NCBI GenBank assembly: GCA_963795665.1
Contig: CAWCIP010000014.1
Location: forward strand, 502,539-566,538
Reading direction: 5' to 3'
Length of the DNA: 64,000 bases
DNA from: DASUPK01 sp963795665
Lineage (GTDB): Bacteria; Actinomycetota; Thermoleophilia; Solirubrobacterales; 70-9
Below the pieces are notes generated by a model, which worked only from the letters and a program-made list of their open reading frames with translations, ran no database searches and was not told where the DNA came from. Below are positions 1 through 7,736 of this stretch, piece by piece (the stretch's first letter is position 1; the number at the start of each line of letters is the position of its first letter). The position numbers and the translations under genes are program-made.

Positions 1-338
1 ACGGAGGCCTTGACGAAGACCTCGATGAAGCGGTCACCCATCGTCTCTCGCGCCTCATCGCGGAGCTCGCGATAGGGGGAGATCGCGGCGGTGATCACCG
101 GCACGCCGTTGCGGGAGAGCAGGTCCGCCACGAAGGCAATCCGCCGGATGTTGGTGTCGCGGTCCTCCTTGGAGAAGCCGAGGCCCTTGGAGAGGTTCTC
201 CCGGACCACGTCGCCATCGAGCACCTCGACACGCGACCCGCGATCACGCAACTCCTTTTCGACGATGTGCGAGATCGTCGTCTTGCCCGCGCCCGAAAGC
301 CCGGTGAACCAGAGGGTGAAGCCCTTCTCGTCAGCCAT
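1..338 (-). CDS. cysC: adenylylsulfate kinase (APS kinase), 3' end cut by window edge
   Basis: Phosphorylates adenylylsulfate (APS) to PAPS with ATP in the cytoplasm. The visible 112 residues start at ATG 338 and carry a P-loop, GLSGAGKTT at residues 13-21, followed by the family blocks EVLDGDVVRENLSKGLGFS and RNGVPVITAAISPYRELR. The start overlaps the 3' end of the ATP sulfurylase gene by 8 bases (stop at 331-333), so the two are probably translationally coupled. It is the last gene of the sulfur operon. Because the operon's reductase is the APS type with an Fe-S site, the PAPS made here may serve sulfation rather than reduction; that is inference. The C-terminal part lies outside the window. 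Confidence 0.93.
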   Translation of the reverse strand, partial: MADEKGFTLWFTGLSGAGKTTISHIVEKELRDRGSRVEVLDGDVVRENLSKGLGFSKEDRDTNIRRIAFVADLLSRNGVPVITAAISPYRELRDEARETMGDRFIEVFVKAS

Positions 339-1416
339 TTGACTGCTGCTCCTTTGCGTATTCGTCGATCAAGATCTGAGCCACCTCGGGGCGGCTGAAC
401 TCCTGCGGCGGCTTTTCGCCGTTGCCGAGCATCTCCCGCACCTTCGTCCCGCTCAGGAAGACGTGGTCCTCCTGGCCGTGCGGGCAGGTCTTGCCCGACG
501 CCATGCCCTCGCACTTGTTGCACCAGAAGGTGTGCTCGAAGAAGAGCGGCTGGATGCCGAGCTTGTCTATGTCCAGGTCGTCGAAGATCGCCTGAGCGTC
601 GTAGGTGCCGTAGTAGTCGCCGACTCCCGCGTGGTCGCGGCCGACGATGAAGTGGGTGCAGCCGTAGTTCCGGCGCGCGATCGCATGGAGGATCGCCTCG
701 CGGGGACCGGCGTAGTGCATCTTCGACGGGAAGACGTTGAGGATCACGCGGTCGTTGGGGTAGTAGTCCTCCATCAGCACCTCGTAGCAGCGCATCCGCG
801 TCTCGGCCGGGATGTCGCCCGCCTTCGTCTTGCCGATCAGCGGGTGGATCATCAGGCCGTCGGTGATCTCCAGCGCCGTCTTGGTGACGTGCTCGTGGGC
901 GCGGTGGATCGGGTTGCGGGTCTGGAACGCGACGATCCGCTTCCATCCTCGCTCCTCGAAAGCCTTCTTCGACTCGGCCGGGCTGAGCTGGCGCTTGGTG
1001 AAGGCCTCCTCGTGGTCCGGCAGCTCGTCGACCTCGTAGGTGCCGGCGACGCAGCGGGCGCCCTCCTCGTAGATGGCGGCCACGCCCGGATGCTCCTTGT
1101 CCGCGGTCCGGTAGACGTTCTCGGCCTCGGCCTCGAGGTCGCGCTCGAAGACCTCGGTGACGTTGAGGCGGCCGAGGGGCTTGCCCTCGTCGCTGGAGAC
1201 CTCGACCGTGTCGCCCTCGGAGACGTCGAGGTCGGTCGCGAGGGTGATCGGGATCGGCCAGTACTCCCCGTTCGCCAGCGTCATGTTCTCCACGACGCTC
1301 TTCCAGTCATCGGAGCCCTGCGGACCGGTCAGAGGGGCGAAGCCGCCGTTGCCGATCATCTCGAAGTCGGCGGTCTGGCGGTCGGTGAGTTGAAGCTGGA
1401 GGGCAGTCTGTGTCAT
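331..1416 (-). CDS. sat: sulfate adenylyltransferase (ATP sulfurylase)
   Basis: Makes APS from sulfate and ATP, the first step of sulfate assimilation. The 361-residue protein has the N-terminal PUA-like region and then the catalytic domain with QTRNPIHRAH at 165-174 (the nucleotide-binding HxxH) and GRDHAGVG at 259-266. A Cys-x2-Cys-x8-Cys-x2-His cluster at residues 299-314 looks like a structural metal site known from this single-domain Sat form. No APS kinase domain is fused; a separate cysC follows with 8 bases of overlap. A 66-base gap separates it from the APS reductase gene upstream. Start ATG 1416 is the first in frame. Confidence 0.96.
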   Translation of the reverse strand: MTQTALQLQLTDRQTADFEMIGNGGFAPLTGPQGSDDWKSVVENMTLANGEYWPIPITLATDLDVSEGDTVEVSSDEGKPLGRLNVTEVFERDLEAEAENVYRTADKEHPGVAAIYEEGARCVAGTYEVDELPDHEEAFTKRQLSPAESKKAFEERGWKRIVAFQTRNPIHRAHEHVTKTALEITDGLMIHPLIGKTKAGDIPAETRMRCYEVLMEDYYPNDRVILNVFPSKMHYAGPREAILHAIARRNYGCTHFIVGRDHAGVGDYYGTYDAQAIFDDLDIDKLGIQPLFFEHTFWCNKCEGMASGKTCPHGQEDHVFLSGTKVREMLGNGEKPPQEFSRPEVAQILIDEYAKEQQSNG

Positions 1417-1482
1417 GGCGTCCTTGAGTGGATAAAGGTGATCAGTTCGGTCAGGAAGGCGGCGGAGGGTAGCTAAGCGCGG

Positions 1483-2214
1483 CTACCCATGCAGCCCGCA
1501 CTCGGTCTTGTCGAGGCCGGCCCAGCGTCCGGCGCGATCGTCCTCGCCGGCGGCGGGCTTCCGGGTGCAGTGGGTGCAGCCAATCGAGGGATAGCCCTGA
1601 TCATGCAGCGAGTTGTAGGGGATGTCGTGCTTGGAGATGTACGACCACACCTCCTTCTCCGACCAGTCGGCCAGCGGGTTCAGCTTCCAGAGCCCGAAGC
1701 GCTGGTCCCAGGCGAACTTGGGCGCGCCGGCCCTGGTCTGGGAGTCGGAGCGGCGGATTCCGGAAACCCAGACGTCGACGGCGGAGAGCGCCGAGCGCAT
1801 CGGCTCGACCTTGCGGATCCCGCAGCAGGCATCAGGGTCGCGGCCCCAGAGCTCGTCGCCGTAGAGCCCCTTCTGCTGCTCGAGGGTGATCGAGCTGTAG
1901 CGGTGGAAGTTGATGCCGTAGCGCTTCTCGAGCCGGTCCTTCGTCTCGTAGGTCTCCGGGAAGAGGACGTCGGTGTCCAGGTAGAAGAAGCGCGCGTCGC
2001 GGTTGATGGAGTGCGCCATGTGGACGGTGACCGAGCTCGTCTTCTGGAACGAGCAGGCGATGTACATCCCCGGGTGGAAGGTGTCGAGGGCCCAGCCGAG
2101 CGCCTCCTCGGCGCTCGCGTCCTCCAGGTCGGCGGCGACGGCCTCGGGGTCGAAGCCCAGCCCGTCGAGCTGCGCCGCCGGAACGGCGGCGTGTTCGGTT
2201 GCGGGCGCCGCCAT
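1483..2214 (-). CDS. cysH: assimilatory adenylylsulfate (APS) reductase, 4Fe-4S type
   Basis: Reduces APS to sulfite plus AMP. The 243-residue protein has the adenine-nucleotide alpha-hydrolase fold with CSFQKTS near residue 54 in the nucleotide-binding loop. Cys130-Cys131 and the C213-x2-C216 pair are the four ligands of the 4Fe-4S cluster that marks APS-preferring enzymes, as opposed to PAPS reductases that lack them. The C-terminal ECGLH at 238-242 carries the catalytic cysteine. Its ATG (2212-2214) follows directly on the TAG of the sulfite reductase gene, so the two are translationally coupled. Preference for APS over PAPS is deduced from the cysteine pattern only. Confidence 0.95.
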   Translation of the reverse strand: MAAPATEHAAVPAAQLDGLGFDPEAVAADLEDASAEEALGWALDTFHPGMYIACSFQKTSSVTVHMAHSINRDARFFYLDTDVLFPETYETKDRLEKRYGINFHRYSSITLEQQKGLYGDELWGRDPDACCGIRKVEPMRSALSAVDVWVSGIRRSDSQTRAGAPKFAWDQRFGLWKLNPLADWSEKEVWSYISKHDIPYNSLHDQGYPSIGCTHCTRKPAAGEDDRAGRWAGLDKTECGLHG

Positions 2215-4155
2215 CTAAACCGCGCACTCTCCCTCGCCGCGCTCGACCTTGTAGGGCTCGGAGCGGTTCCAGTCGATGAAGAACATGAGGTTGTCGGCGT
2301 TGAACTCGACCGGCAGCTTCAGGTCCGAGATCAGCTCCTCGAACTGGTCGAAGCCTGTTCGGTCGACGAAGGCGTTGAAGTCCTCGCCCTCGTTGCGCTT
2401 CTCCTCGTAGTTGCGGATCCAGCGCTCGACCGCCTCAGGCACGCGCTTTGCGGGGAGCCGCGCCTTGAGCCGGTGGCCGAACACGACGTCGCCGCCCTCG
2501 AAGTTGCCGGCGATGTGCGGGATGTAGGCCGGGATCGTGTGCTCGCCGACCTTGATGGACGCGCCGTAGAAGCCGATCGTGGCGATGTGGTGCTGCGAGC
2601 ACCCGTTGGGGCAGCCGCTCATCTTGATGTGGATCTGCTTGGTGAGCGGGTCCGTGATCTCCATCTCCTCGAGCCGCTTCTGGAGCTCGGCGTTCAGCCC
2701 CATCGAGGCCGTGATGCCGAGCTTGCAGCTGTCGGTGCCGGGGCAGCTGACCACGTCCGTGATCCGGAAGGCGCCGGAATCGCCGAGGTCGAGCTCCTTG
2801 AGGCGGGTCCAGAGGTCGTAGAGGGACTCGCGCCGGATCCAGCGCAGAACCAGGTTCTGCTGCACGGTTGTGCGGGCGTAGCCGCCGGTGAAGTCGCGCA
2901 TGATCGCCGCCAGGCCCCTGAATTGATGAGGAGTGAGGTCGCCGCGGGTCACCTTGACGGTGGCGGTGACGAAGCCCTCCTGGCGCTGCGGCGCGACGTT
3001 CTCGTCGACCCAGGCGTCGAACTCGCTGCGGTCTCCGTTCGGGGAGCCGTAGCTCCCGGGGACGGCGGGCGCATTGGCCTCCTCGTCGTGGACGAAGAGG
3101 AGGTGATCGATGGAGAAGTCGCGCTCGTCGGCCCAGTCGCCCTTGAGTTCCTCTTCGACCAGCTCGCGGAAGGCGTCCATGCCGATCTTGTCGACCAGCA
3201 CCTTGATCCGGGCGCGCATGCGGTTCTCGCGCAGCCACTCCTGGCGGTCGAAGATCCGCAGGGCGGCCTCGGTGACCTTCAGGTAATCGCCGTTGTCGAG
3301 CTCGACGAACTCGTAGAGGGTGGGGGCGACGCGGGGCTGGATCGAGGTGCCGCCGCCGATCTTGACCTCGACGCCGCGAACCTCCTTGCCGTCGATCTCC
3401 CTGACCTTGGGAATGAAGCCGACGTCGTGAATCTCGGTGATCGCCCGGTCGGCATCGCTTGCGCTGAACGCGGTCTTCACCTTGCGCGGCATCAGCTGGG
3501 TGGTGGGATGGCGGACGAAATAGCGCGCGTAGGCGGCGGCATATGGAGTGACGTCGAACGGCTCGTCATCCGCCACACCCGCCCAGGGGTCGCCGGTGAC
3601 GTTGCGGATCGTGTTGCCGCAGCCCTCGCGTGAGGAGAGACCGGCCTGGCTGATCTGCCTGATGAACTCGGCTGCGTCCGCCAGGGGGATGTGGTGGATC
3701 TGGATGTTCTGGCGCGTCGTGATGTGGCCCTTGTTGAGCGGCGCGAGCTCCTCGATCGCGTCCGCGAAGGCCTCCATCTGCTCGGGGCTGACGCCGCCGT
3801 AGGGAAGCTTCACGCGGATCATCTGCACGTCGGGCTGGCGCTGGCCGTAGACGCCCTGCTTGAGCCGGAAGCCGATGAACTGCTCCTCGGTCTGCTCGCC
3901 GCGAAGGAAGCTGGCCGCCTCGGTGTCGAAGTCGTCGAACTCCCGCTCGAGGATCGGGATCACGTGGCCGGGGACGTCGTCGTAGACCTCGGGGTTCTCC
4001 AGCGAGCCGACCTTCCCCTTGCCGTGCTGCTTCTTGTTCGGATCCTGCTTGAGGGAGGCGGGATCGACCGGCTTCTTCGCCGCTTTCGCGGCGCCGTTGC
4101 CGGCGGCAGGTGTTGTGGCCGCCTTCGTGGAGTCAGGGGCGGAGACGGGCTCCAT
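2215..4155 (-). CDS. sir: ferredoxin-dependent nitrite/sulfite reductase (siroheme)
   Basis: Six-electron reduction of sulfite to sulfide; in this position between the operon promoter and APS reductase, sulfite is the likely substrate rather than nitrite. The 646-residue product contains both ferredoxin-like halves and the siroheme/4Fe-4S ligands C471-x5-C477 and C515-x3-C519 (SCPGTDSCKLG and SGCPNGCSQH). The sirohaem-binding N-terminal block TTRQNIQIHHIP is present too. ATG 4155 was chosen over an in-frame ATG at 4212 because AAGGAA lies about 10 bases ahead of it; the first 50 residues are low-complexity Ala/Lys/Pro. It heads the operon sir-cysH-sat-cysC. A palindrome lies 66 bases upstream. 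Confidence 0.93.
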   Translation of the reverse strand: MEPVSAPDSTKAATTPAAGNGAAKAAKKPVDPASLKQDPNKKQHGKGKVGSLENPEVYDDVPGHVIPILEREFDDFDTEAASFLRGEQTEEQFIGFRLKQGVYGQRQPDVQMIRVKLPYGGVSPEQMEAFADAIEELAPLNKGHITTRQNIQIHHIPLADAAEFIRQISQAGLSSREGCGNTIRNVTGDPWAGVADDEPFDVTPYAAAYARYFVRHPTTQLMPRKVKTAFSASDADRAITEIHDVGFIPKVREIDGKEVRGVEVKIGGGTSIQPRVAPTLYEFVELDNGDYLKVTEAALRIFDRQEWLRENRMRARIKVLVDKIGMDAFRELVEEELKGDWADERDFSIDHLLFVHDEEANAPAVPGSYGSPNGDRSEFDAWVDENVAPQRQEGFVTATVKVTRGDLTPHQFRGLAAIMRDFTGGYARTTVQQNLVLRWIRRESLYDLWTRLKELDLGDSGAFRITDVVSCPGTDSCKLGITASMGLNAELQKRLEEMEITDPLTKQIHIKMSGCPNGCSQHHIATIGFYGASIKVGEHTIPAYIPHIAGNFEGGDVVFGHRLKARLPAKRVPEAVERWIRNYEEKRNEGEDFNAFVDRTGFDQFEELISDLKLPVEFNADNLMFFIDWNRSEPYKVERGEGECAV

Positions 4156-4220
4156 GAGGACCGGCGTTCCTTTCGTCGACGTAGCCTTGCCCGGGCGTGT
4201 ACCGCCCAGCAATCTAGCAA

Positions 4221-4239
4221 ACCTGATCGAGTTTCAGGT
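4221..4239. promoter_or_regulatory. 19-bp palindrome upstream of sulfur operon, candidate operator
   Basis: ACCTGA, seven bases, TCAGGT: perfect 6-base arms. It lies 66 bp before the chosen start of the sulfite reductase gene and behind the 3' end of the convergent-facing DHFR-like gene's stop. On the minus strand a TAGATT hexamer at 4211-4216, just downstream of the palindrome, could be a -10 element. The regulator is not encoded nearby. Role as sulfur-responsive operator is inference. Confidence 0.4.
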
Positions 4240-4260
4240 GATTATCGCCGCCAGCCTGGC

Positions 4261-4821
4261 TCAGGCCCGGCTGCGGTAGCGAAGAAAGACAAAGCCGCCG
4301 CGAAAGCGGCGTTCGTCGAGCAGCTCGAGCTCCAGGCGGACCTGGCCGGGAAGCGATCGCTTTCCCGCCCCGACGACGGTCGGCGCAAGGAACAGGTGGC
4401 ATTCGTCCACCAACCCGGCGCGGAACGCCTGAGCGGCGAGGTCCGGGCCGCCCACCGTGAGATCGGCCCGCGCCGACGCCTTGATCTGCTCGACTGCATC
4501 GGGATCGAAGCCTCGCTCGATTCGCGTTCGGCTCGTGGAGGGCGCCTCCAGGGACTTCGAGTAGACGATCTTGTCGGCCGCCTGCCAGATCTGAGCGAAG
4601 TCCCGCGTGACCTCCGCGTGGGCGGCGAGCGAAGGGTCAGTCTCCCAGACCGCCAGCGTCTCGTACATCCGGCGCCCCAGGAGGTAGGTACCAACCGGCC
4701 GCTCCAGGTCGTTGATGAACCTGTGCACCTCTTCATCCGGGGCGGCCCAGTCGAAGTTCCCAGCCTCGTCCTCGATGTAGCCGTCGAGCGAGGTGATGGC
4801 CGAATAGATCAGCTTTCCCAC
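4261..4821 (-). CDS. dihydrofolate reductase-family protein (RibD C-terminal-like)
   Basis: A 186-residue single-domain protein with the DHFR/RibD reductase fold: start MGKLIYSAITSLDGYIED, a GRRMYETLAVWE block, and TVGGPDLAAQAFRAGLVDE with the glycine pair that binds NADPH phosphate in this superfamily. Such stand-alone proteins are common in Actinomycetota and usually have no known substrate; true folate reduction should not be assumed. It precedes the sulfur operon on the same strand with 106 bases between its stop and the sir start, including the palindrome. The VOC protein gene ends 10 bases upstream of its start, so those two may be co-transcribed. Confidence 0.88.
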   Translation of the reverse strand: MGKLIYSAITSLDGYIEDEAGNFDWAAPDEEVHRFINDLERPVGTYLLGRRMYETLAVWETDPSLAAHAEVTRDFAQIWQAADKIVYSKSLEAPSTSRTRIERGFDPDAVEQIKASARADLTVGGPDLAAQAFRAGLVDECHLFLAPTVVGAGKRSLPGQVRLELELLDERRFRGGFVFLRYRSRA

Positions 4822-4831
4822 GGGAACAGCT

Positions 4832-5221
4832 CTAGGTCGCCGAAGGGTCGGCTTCGAGCACGGAGAGGATGTTCCCGGCGGGGTCCTTGAACCAGGCGAT
4901 CGCCGGGCCGGGCCCGCCGCTGGAGATGCCCTTCTCGTCCTGGTCGAATCCGTCGTACTGCTCGAAGGTCACACCCCGGGAGATGAGCCCGTCGACGGTC
5001 GCCTCGACGTCGTCGACCGGGAAGTTGAGGATCGTGTATGTCGCGGGCGTGAAGTCCGGCTTGGGGTAGATCAGCGTCGGCCTGTCGCCGGCGAGGTCAA
5101 GCTGGAGGAGGTCGTCGCCCTGCGTGGACACCTTCAAGCCCAAAGTCTCGCCATAGAACTCCTTGGCCTTCTCGACGTCGTCGACCGCAAAGCCGCTGAA
5201 CGCGTGGCTGTGCTCGAGCAT
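4832..5221 (-). CDS. VOC (glyoxalase/bleomycin-resistance) family protein
   Basis: 129 residues with two beta-alpha-beta-beta-beta modules of the vicinal-oxygen-chelate fold: HSHAFSGFAVDDVEKAKEFY at the N terminus and a closing IAWFKDPAGNILSVLE. Members bind a metal and act in isomerisation, dioxygenation or antibiotic binding; no specific substrate can be read here. ATG 5221 was chosen because GAGGAG sits 6 bases upstream, while longer in-frame readings run into the divergent gene. It is followed by the DHFR-like gene after 10 bases. It is transcribed away from the ornithine cyclodeaminase-like gene. Confidence 0.88.
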   Translation of the reverse strand: MLEHSHAFSGFAVDDVEKAKEFYGETLGLKVSTQGDDLLQLDLAGDRPTLIYPKPDFTPATYTILNFPVDDVEATVDGLISRGVTFEQYDGFDQDEKGISSGGPGPAIAWFKDPAGNILSVLEADPSAT

Positions 5222-5321
5222 GGTGGCTCCTCTCGTCTCGTGGTTCACCCATTTAGACGCAGATTCGCAGCGAAATTCATCGGCCGGGCCGGATTCCATC
5301 CCCAGTCGCGAGAATCCAGGA

Positions 5322-6269
5322 GTGACTGAGATTCCCGTGATCTCCGGCGAGGCGGTCCTCGGGGCGATCGACCCGGAAGCCGCGATCGAGCGCACGCGAG
5401 AGGCGTTCGAGCGTTATGGCCGAGGCGAATGGGCGATGCCGGCCAAGGTCTACCTCGACAGCCCGCCGTACGGTGACTTCCGGGCGATGCCCGCTCGAGG
5501 CGACGGGCTGGCGCTGCTCAAATGGGTGACCTCGTTTCCTGGCAACAGCGCCAAGGGCCTGCCGGTCGTTCGCGGCGAGGCTCTCCTCTCGGACGCGGAG
5601 ACCGGGAAGGAGCTGGCGGTGATCGAGTGCTCGTCGGTGACCTCGCTGCGCACCGGCGCGGCGGCGGCGGTGTCCGCGCAGGCGCTCGCCGCGGAGGGGG
5701 CCAAGTCGGTCGGGATCATCGGCTGCGGAGTCAACGGCACCTGGTCGGCACGGTGCCTGGCCGCGGCCGGCTTCGGGCCGGGCGTCTGCGCCGATCCTCG
5801 CGCTGGTGCGGCGCAGGCGCTGGCGGACGAGCTCGGATGGCGGGTCGGTGAGAGAGCCGAGGCGGCCGCGCAGGACGTTGTCGTCACGGTCACGCCGGGG
5901 AACGAGCCCGTGTTCCTGGCGAGCGACCTGCGAGAGGGCCAGCACGTCGCCGTCCTGGGCGCCGACGCTCACGGCAAGCGGGAGGTCGAGCTCGAGGCGA
6001 TCGGGCGCTGTCGCCTCTTCTGCGACGACTGGGAGCAGGCGAGCGCGGGCGGGGAGCTGGCGAACGGGGTCGAGGCCGGAGTGATCGAGCGCGATCGGGT
6101 CACACAGCTCGGCGACGTCCTCGTCGGGCGAGCCGAGGGTCGCAGCGGCCCCGACGAGATCACGCTCTTCGACTCGACCGGTCTGGCGATCCAGGACCTG
6201 GCGATCTGCCGCGCCGTCTACGAGCGCTGGCGGGAGGGCGACATCGACGCCCCGGTGGTCAGCCTCTGA
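5322..6269 (+). CDS. ornithine cyclodeaminase / mu-crystallin family protein
   Basis: A 315-residue NAD(P)-binding protein of the ornithine cyclodeaminase/alanine dehydrogenase/mu-crystallin family. Typical blocks are MPAKVYLD, a K68WVTSFPGN region, the GAAAAVSAQALA helix and the Rossmann loop GIIGCGVNGT at 131-140, then FDSTGLAIQDLA near the C terminus. Members interconvert amino or imino acids; the substrate is not predictable. GTG 5322 gives the full N-terminal domain but has only a close-by AGGA, so the start is not firm (a GTG at 5337 is the alternative). Its 3' end overlaps the convergent secreted-protein gene by 52 bases, an unusually long tail-to-tail overlap. Confidence 0.85.
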   Translation: MTEIPVISGEAVLGAIDPEAAIERTREAFERYGRGEWAMPAKVYLDSPPYGDFRAMPARGDGLALLKWVTSFPGNSAKGLPVVRGEALLSDAETGKELAVIECSSVTSLRTGAAAAVSAQALAAEGAKSVGIIGCGVNGTWSARCLAAAGFGPGVCADPRAGAAQALADELGWRVGERAEAAAQDVVVTVTPGNEPVFLASDLREGQHVAVLGADAHGKREVELEAIGRCRLFCDDWEQASAGGELANGVEAGVIERDRVTQLGDVLVGRAEGRSGPDEITLFDSTGLAIQDLAICRAVYERWREGDIDAPVVSL

Positions 6270-7105
6270 AGCGCGCGGCCGCGGCGCGCCGGTGCCCCTT
6301 CTTCCTTCCCCTTCTTCTTGCACTTCTTCTTCGCCCCGGCAGCGTGGCGGTGCTTCTTCTTCTTGCACTTCTTCTTGTGTTTGGCGGGCGGACCGGGAGG
6401 CGGCGGCTGCGGCTGCAGCAGCGGCGGCGGCGGCGGCGGGTCTGTCACCGTGAGGTTGTCGAGGTCATAGGTCTCGCCGGTCATGTTCGGGCCGACGTCA
6501 ACGATGACTGCGATCTGGTCGCTCGCGCCCAACAGGCTCTGGAACCGTGCTCGGCTCGGGGCGGTGCAGGTCCCCCCCGCATACGGGCACACCGCCCAGC
6601 TGAGCTTCCCGGTCAGGCGGGCGGTCTCCGTGAGCGGAATCGAGAGGTGGTGGTAGCCCTTCCCGACCTTATCCGGAATGAAGCCGTCCAGATAATTGTC
6701 GCCCGGGGGCAGCAGCAACAGCTCGGCGCCGAACTCGGGGTCGATGTCCTTGGAGCGCAGGTCGAAGGAGCCGGTACCTCCGTAGTTGGCTCCGAGCGGG
6801 GGGACGAACGGACTGAAGAAGGTGAGGAGCTCGCATGGGCTGGAGTCGGGGCAGCCCGATTCCGGGCCGGTGTCGACGGCGCTCAGATGGCCGCCAGGAT
6901 TTCCCCCGGTCGCCGTGAACCCCGCGGGGTCGGAGTTGGCGCTCGCGTCGTCTTGCTTCTGCGTCCAGCCCTGATTGCCCGATTCGAATGTGAATGAGAG
7001 GGGGGTTGCGCTCGCCGAACCGGCGGTGCCCAGGACGACGACGGCCGTAAGCACGAGCCCCGCCAGCAGCCTGTTTGATCCCTTGGTGCGGTTCCTTCCG
7101 CACAT
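6218..7105 (-). CDS. secreted protein with Pro-rich linker and Lys/Cys-rich tail
   Basis: 295 residues. A signal peptide covers about residues 1-31 (positively charged start, hydrophobic LLAGLVLTAVVVLGTAGSASA). The mature part (FTFESGNQGWTQ onward) looks like a beta-sandwich of the discoidin/carbohydrate-binding type found in exported proteins, but no family is certain. It then has a run of prolines and a tail with two Lys-Cys-Lys clusters (KHKKKCKKKKHRHAAGAKKK). Similar basic Cys tails recur in exported proteins of Solirubrobacterales; their role is unknown to me. ATG 7105 is supported by AGGGGA upstream. The last 52 bases overlap the convergent cyclodeaminase-like gene. Confidence 0.72.
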   Translation of the reverse strand: MCGRNRTKGSNRLLAGLVLTAVVVLGTAGSASATPLSFTFESGNQGWTQKQDDASANSDPAGFTATGGNPGGHLSAVDTGPESGCPDSSPCELLTFFSPFVPPLGANYGGTGSFDLRSKDIDPEFGAELLLLPPGDNYLDGFIPDKVGKGYHHLSIPLTETARLTGKLSWAVCPYAGGTCTAPSRARFQSLLGASDQIAVIVDVGPNMTGETYDLDNLTVTDPPPPPPLLQPQPPPPGPPAKHKKKCKKKKHRHAAGAKKKCKKKGKEEGAPARRGRALQRLTTGASMSPSRQRS

Positions 7106-7214
7106 GACTATCCCCTGGTCCGTTGAAGGCGCAGGGTAGGCCGCGTGGCGGGCCGAATCAAGCGGCGGCGGGCGTCGCCCTGCCGGCGCCCGCCGCCACA
7201 CTCTCCTCCCAAAC

Positions 7215-7424
7215 TCAGTCGACGCCGGTGCCCTCGACCAGGAACGCGACCCGCACGTGGGCCCGCCATTCATCGAGGTTCTCGCCGCGCAGTCCCGTGG
7301 AGACGACGTCGATCGCGCGAATGTTCCGAAGCGAGCCCTGCGCCTGCTTCAGCGCCTGCTGTGCGGCGTCATCCGAAGACTTCTTGGAGCTTCCGACCAG
7401 CTCGATGATCTTTACGACGGCCAC
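7215..7424 (-). CDS. dodecin family flavin-binding protein
   Basis: A 69-residue protein matching dodecins nearly end to end: VVKIIELVGSSKKSSDDA, then LRNIRAIDVVSTGLRGENL and a closing beta-strand VRVAFLVEG. Dodecins form hollow 12-mers that store riboflavin or FMN/CoA and buffer free flavin. The start is GTG 7424, with AGGAGG 4 bases upstream. It stands alone between the secreted protein and the carboxylase genes; no flavin genes are close. The tryptophan in the DEWRAHV segment is at the place used for flavin stacking in bacterial dodecins. Confidence 0.9.
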   Translation of the reverse strand: MAVVKIIELVGSSKKSSDDAAQQALKQAQGSLRNIRAIDVVSTGLRGENLDEWRAHVRVAFLVEGTGVD

Positions 7425-7499
7425 GGGCCCTCCTCTTGTGAGCGCGATGAGTTTGCGGCAAGTGTTCTATTGCACTTGCGCTCCGGGTACAAGTCCCGC

Positions 7500-7736
7500 T
7501 CACGCCCCGGGCGGTATTCCCCAGCCGCTGCCGAGGCCCGGCCTCGATCCGATTCCCTCCGCGAGCGCGGCTCGCTGCCAGCGGCTCACCTCGGCCGGAC
7601 GCGGCGACGGTGCTGTCTCCCGGAGGAAGCGCTCGAGCGCCGCGGCGATCGCGGCGGCCTCGTCGGGCGCGGCGGCGGCGCTCCGGATCTCGATCCTGGG
7701 ACGCGGGGGTTTGCCCCTGCCGTTTCTACCGGCCAT
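7500..7736 (-). CDS. acyl-CoA carboxylase epsilon subunit
   Basis: A 78-residue protein located directly after the carboxylase beta subunit. It has an Arg/Pro-rich start, an alanine-rich helix (DEAAAIAAALERFLRE) and the conserved ending motif SRWQRAALAEGI, which is the signature of the actinobacterial epsilon subunit that stabilises and activates the alpha/beta acyl-CoA carboxylase complex. Its ATG shares the A of the beta-subunit TGA (TGATG), so translation is coupled. The family is poorly conserved in sequence, and the assignment rests on length, motif and position. Confidence 0.8.
   Translation of the reverse strand: MAGRNGRGKPPRPRIEIRSAAAAPDEAAAIAAALERFLRETAPSPRPAEVSRWQRAALAEGIGSRPGLGSGWGIPPGA

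Noticed and set aside
1489..3633. Plus-strand open frame of 714 codons
   Set aside because: Antisense to sir and cysH, Val/Leu/Asp/Arg-rich composition from the GC-rich complement; no domain.
4156..4260. SAM or cobalamin riboswitch before the sulfur operon
   Set aside because: No conserved riboswitch core was found; only the palindrome is visible.
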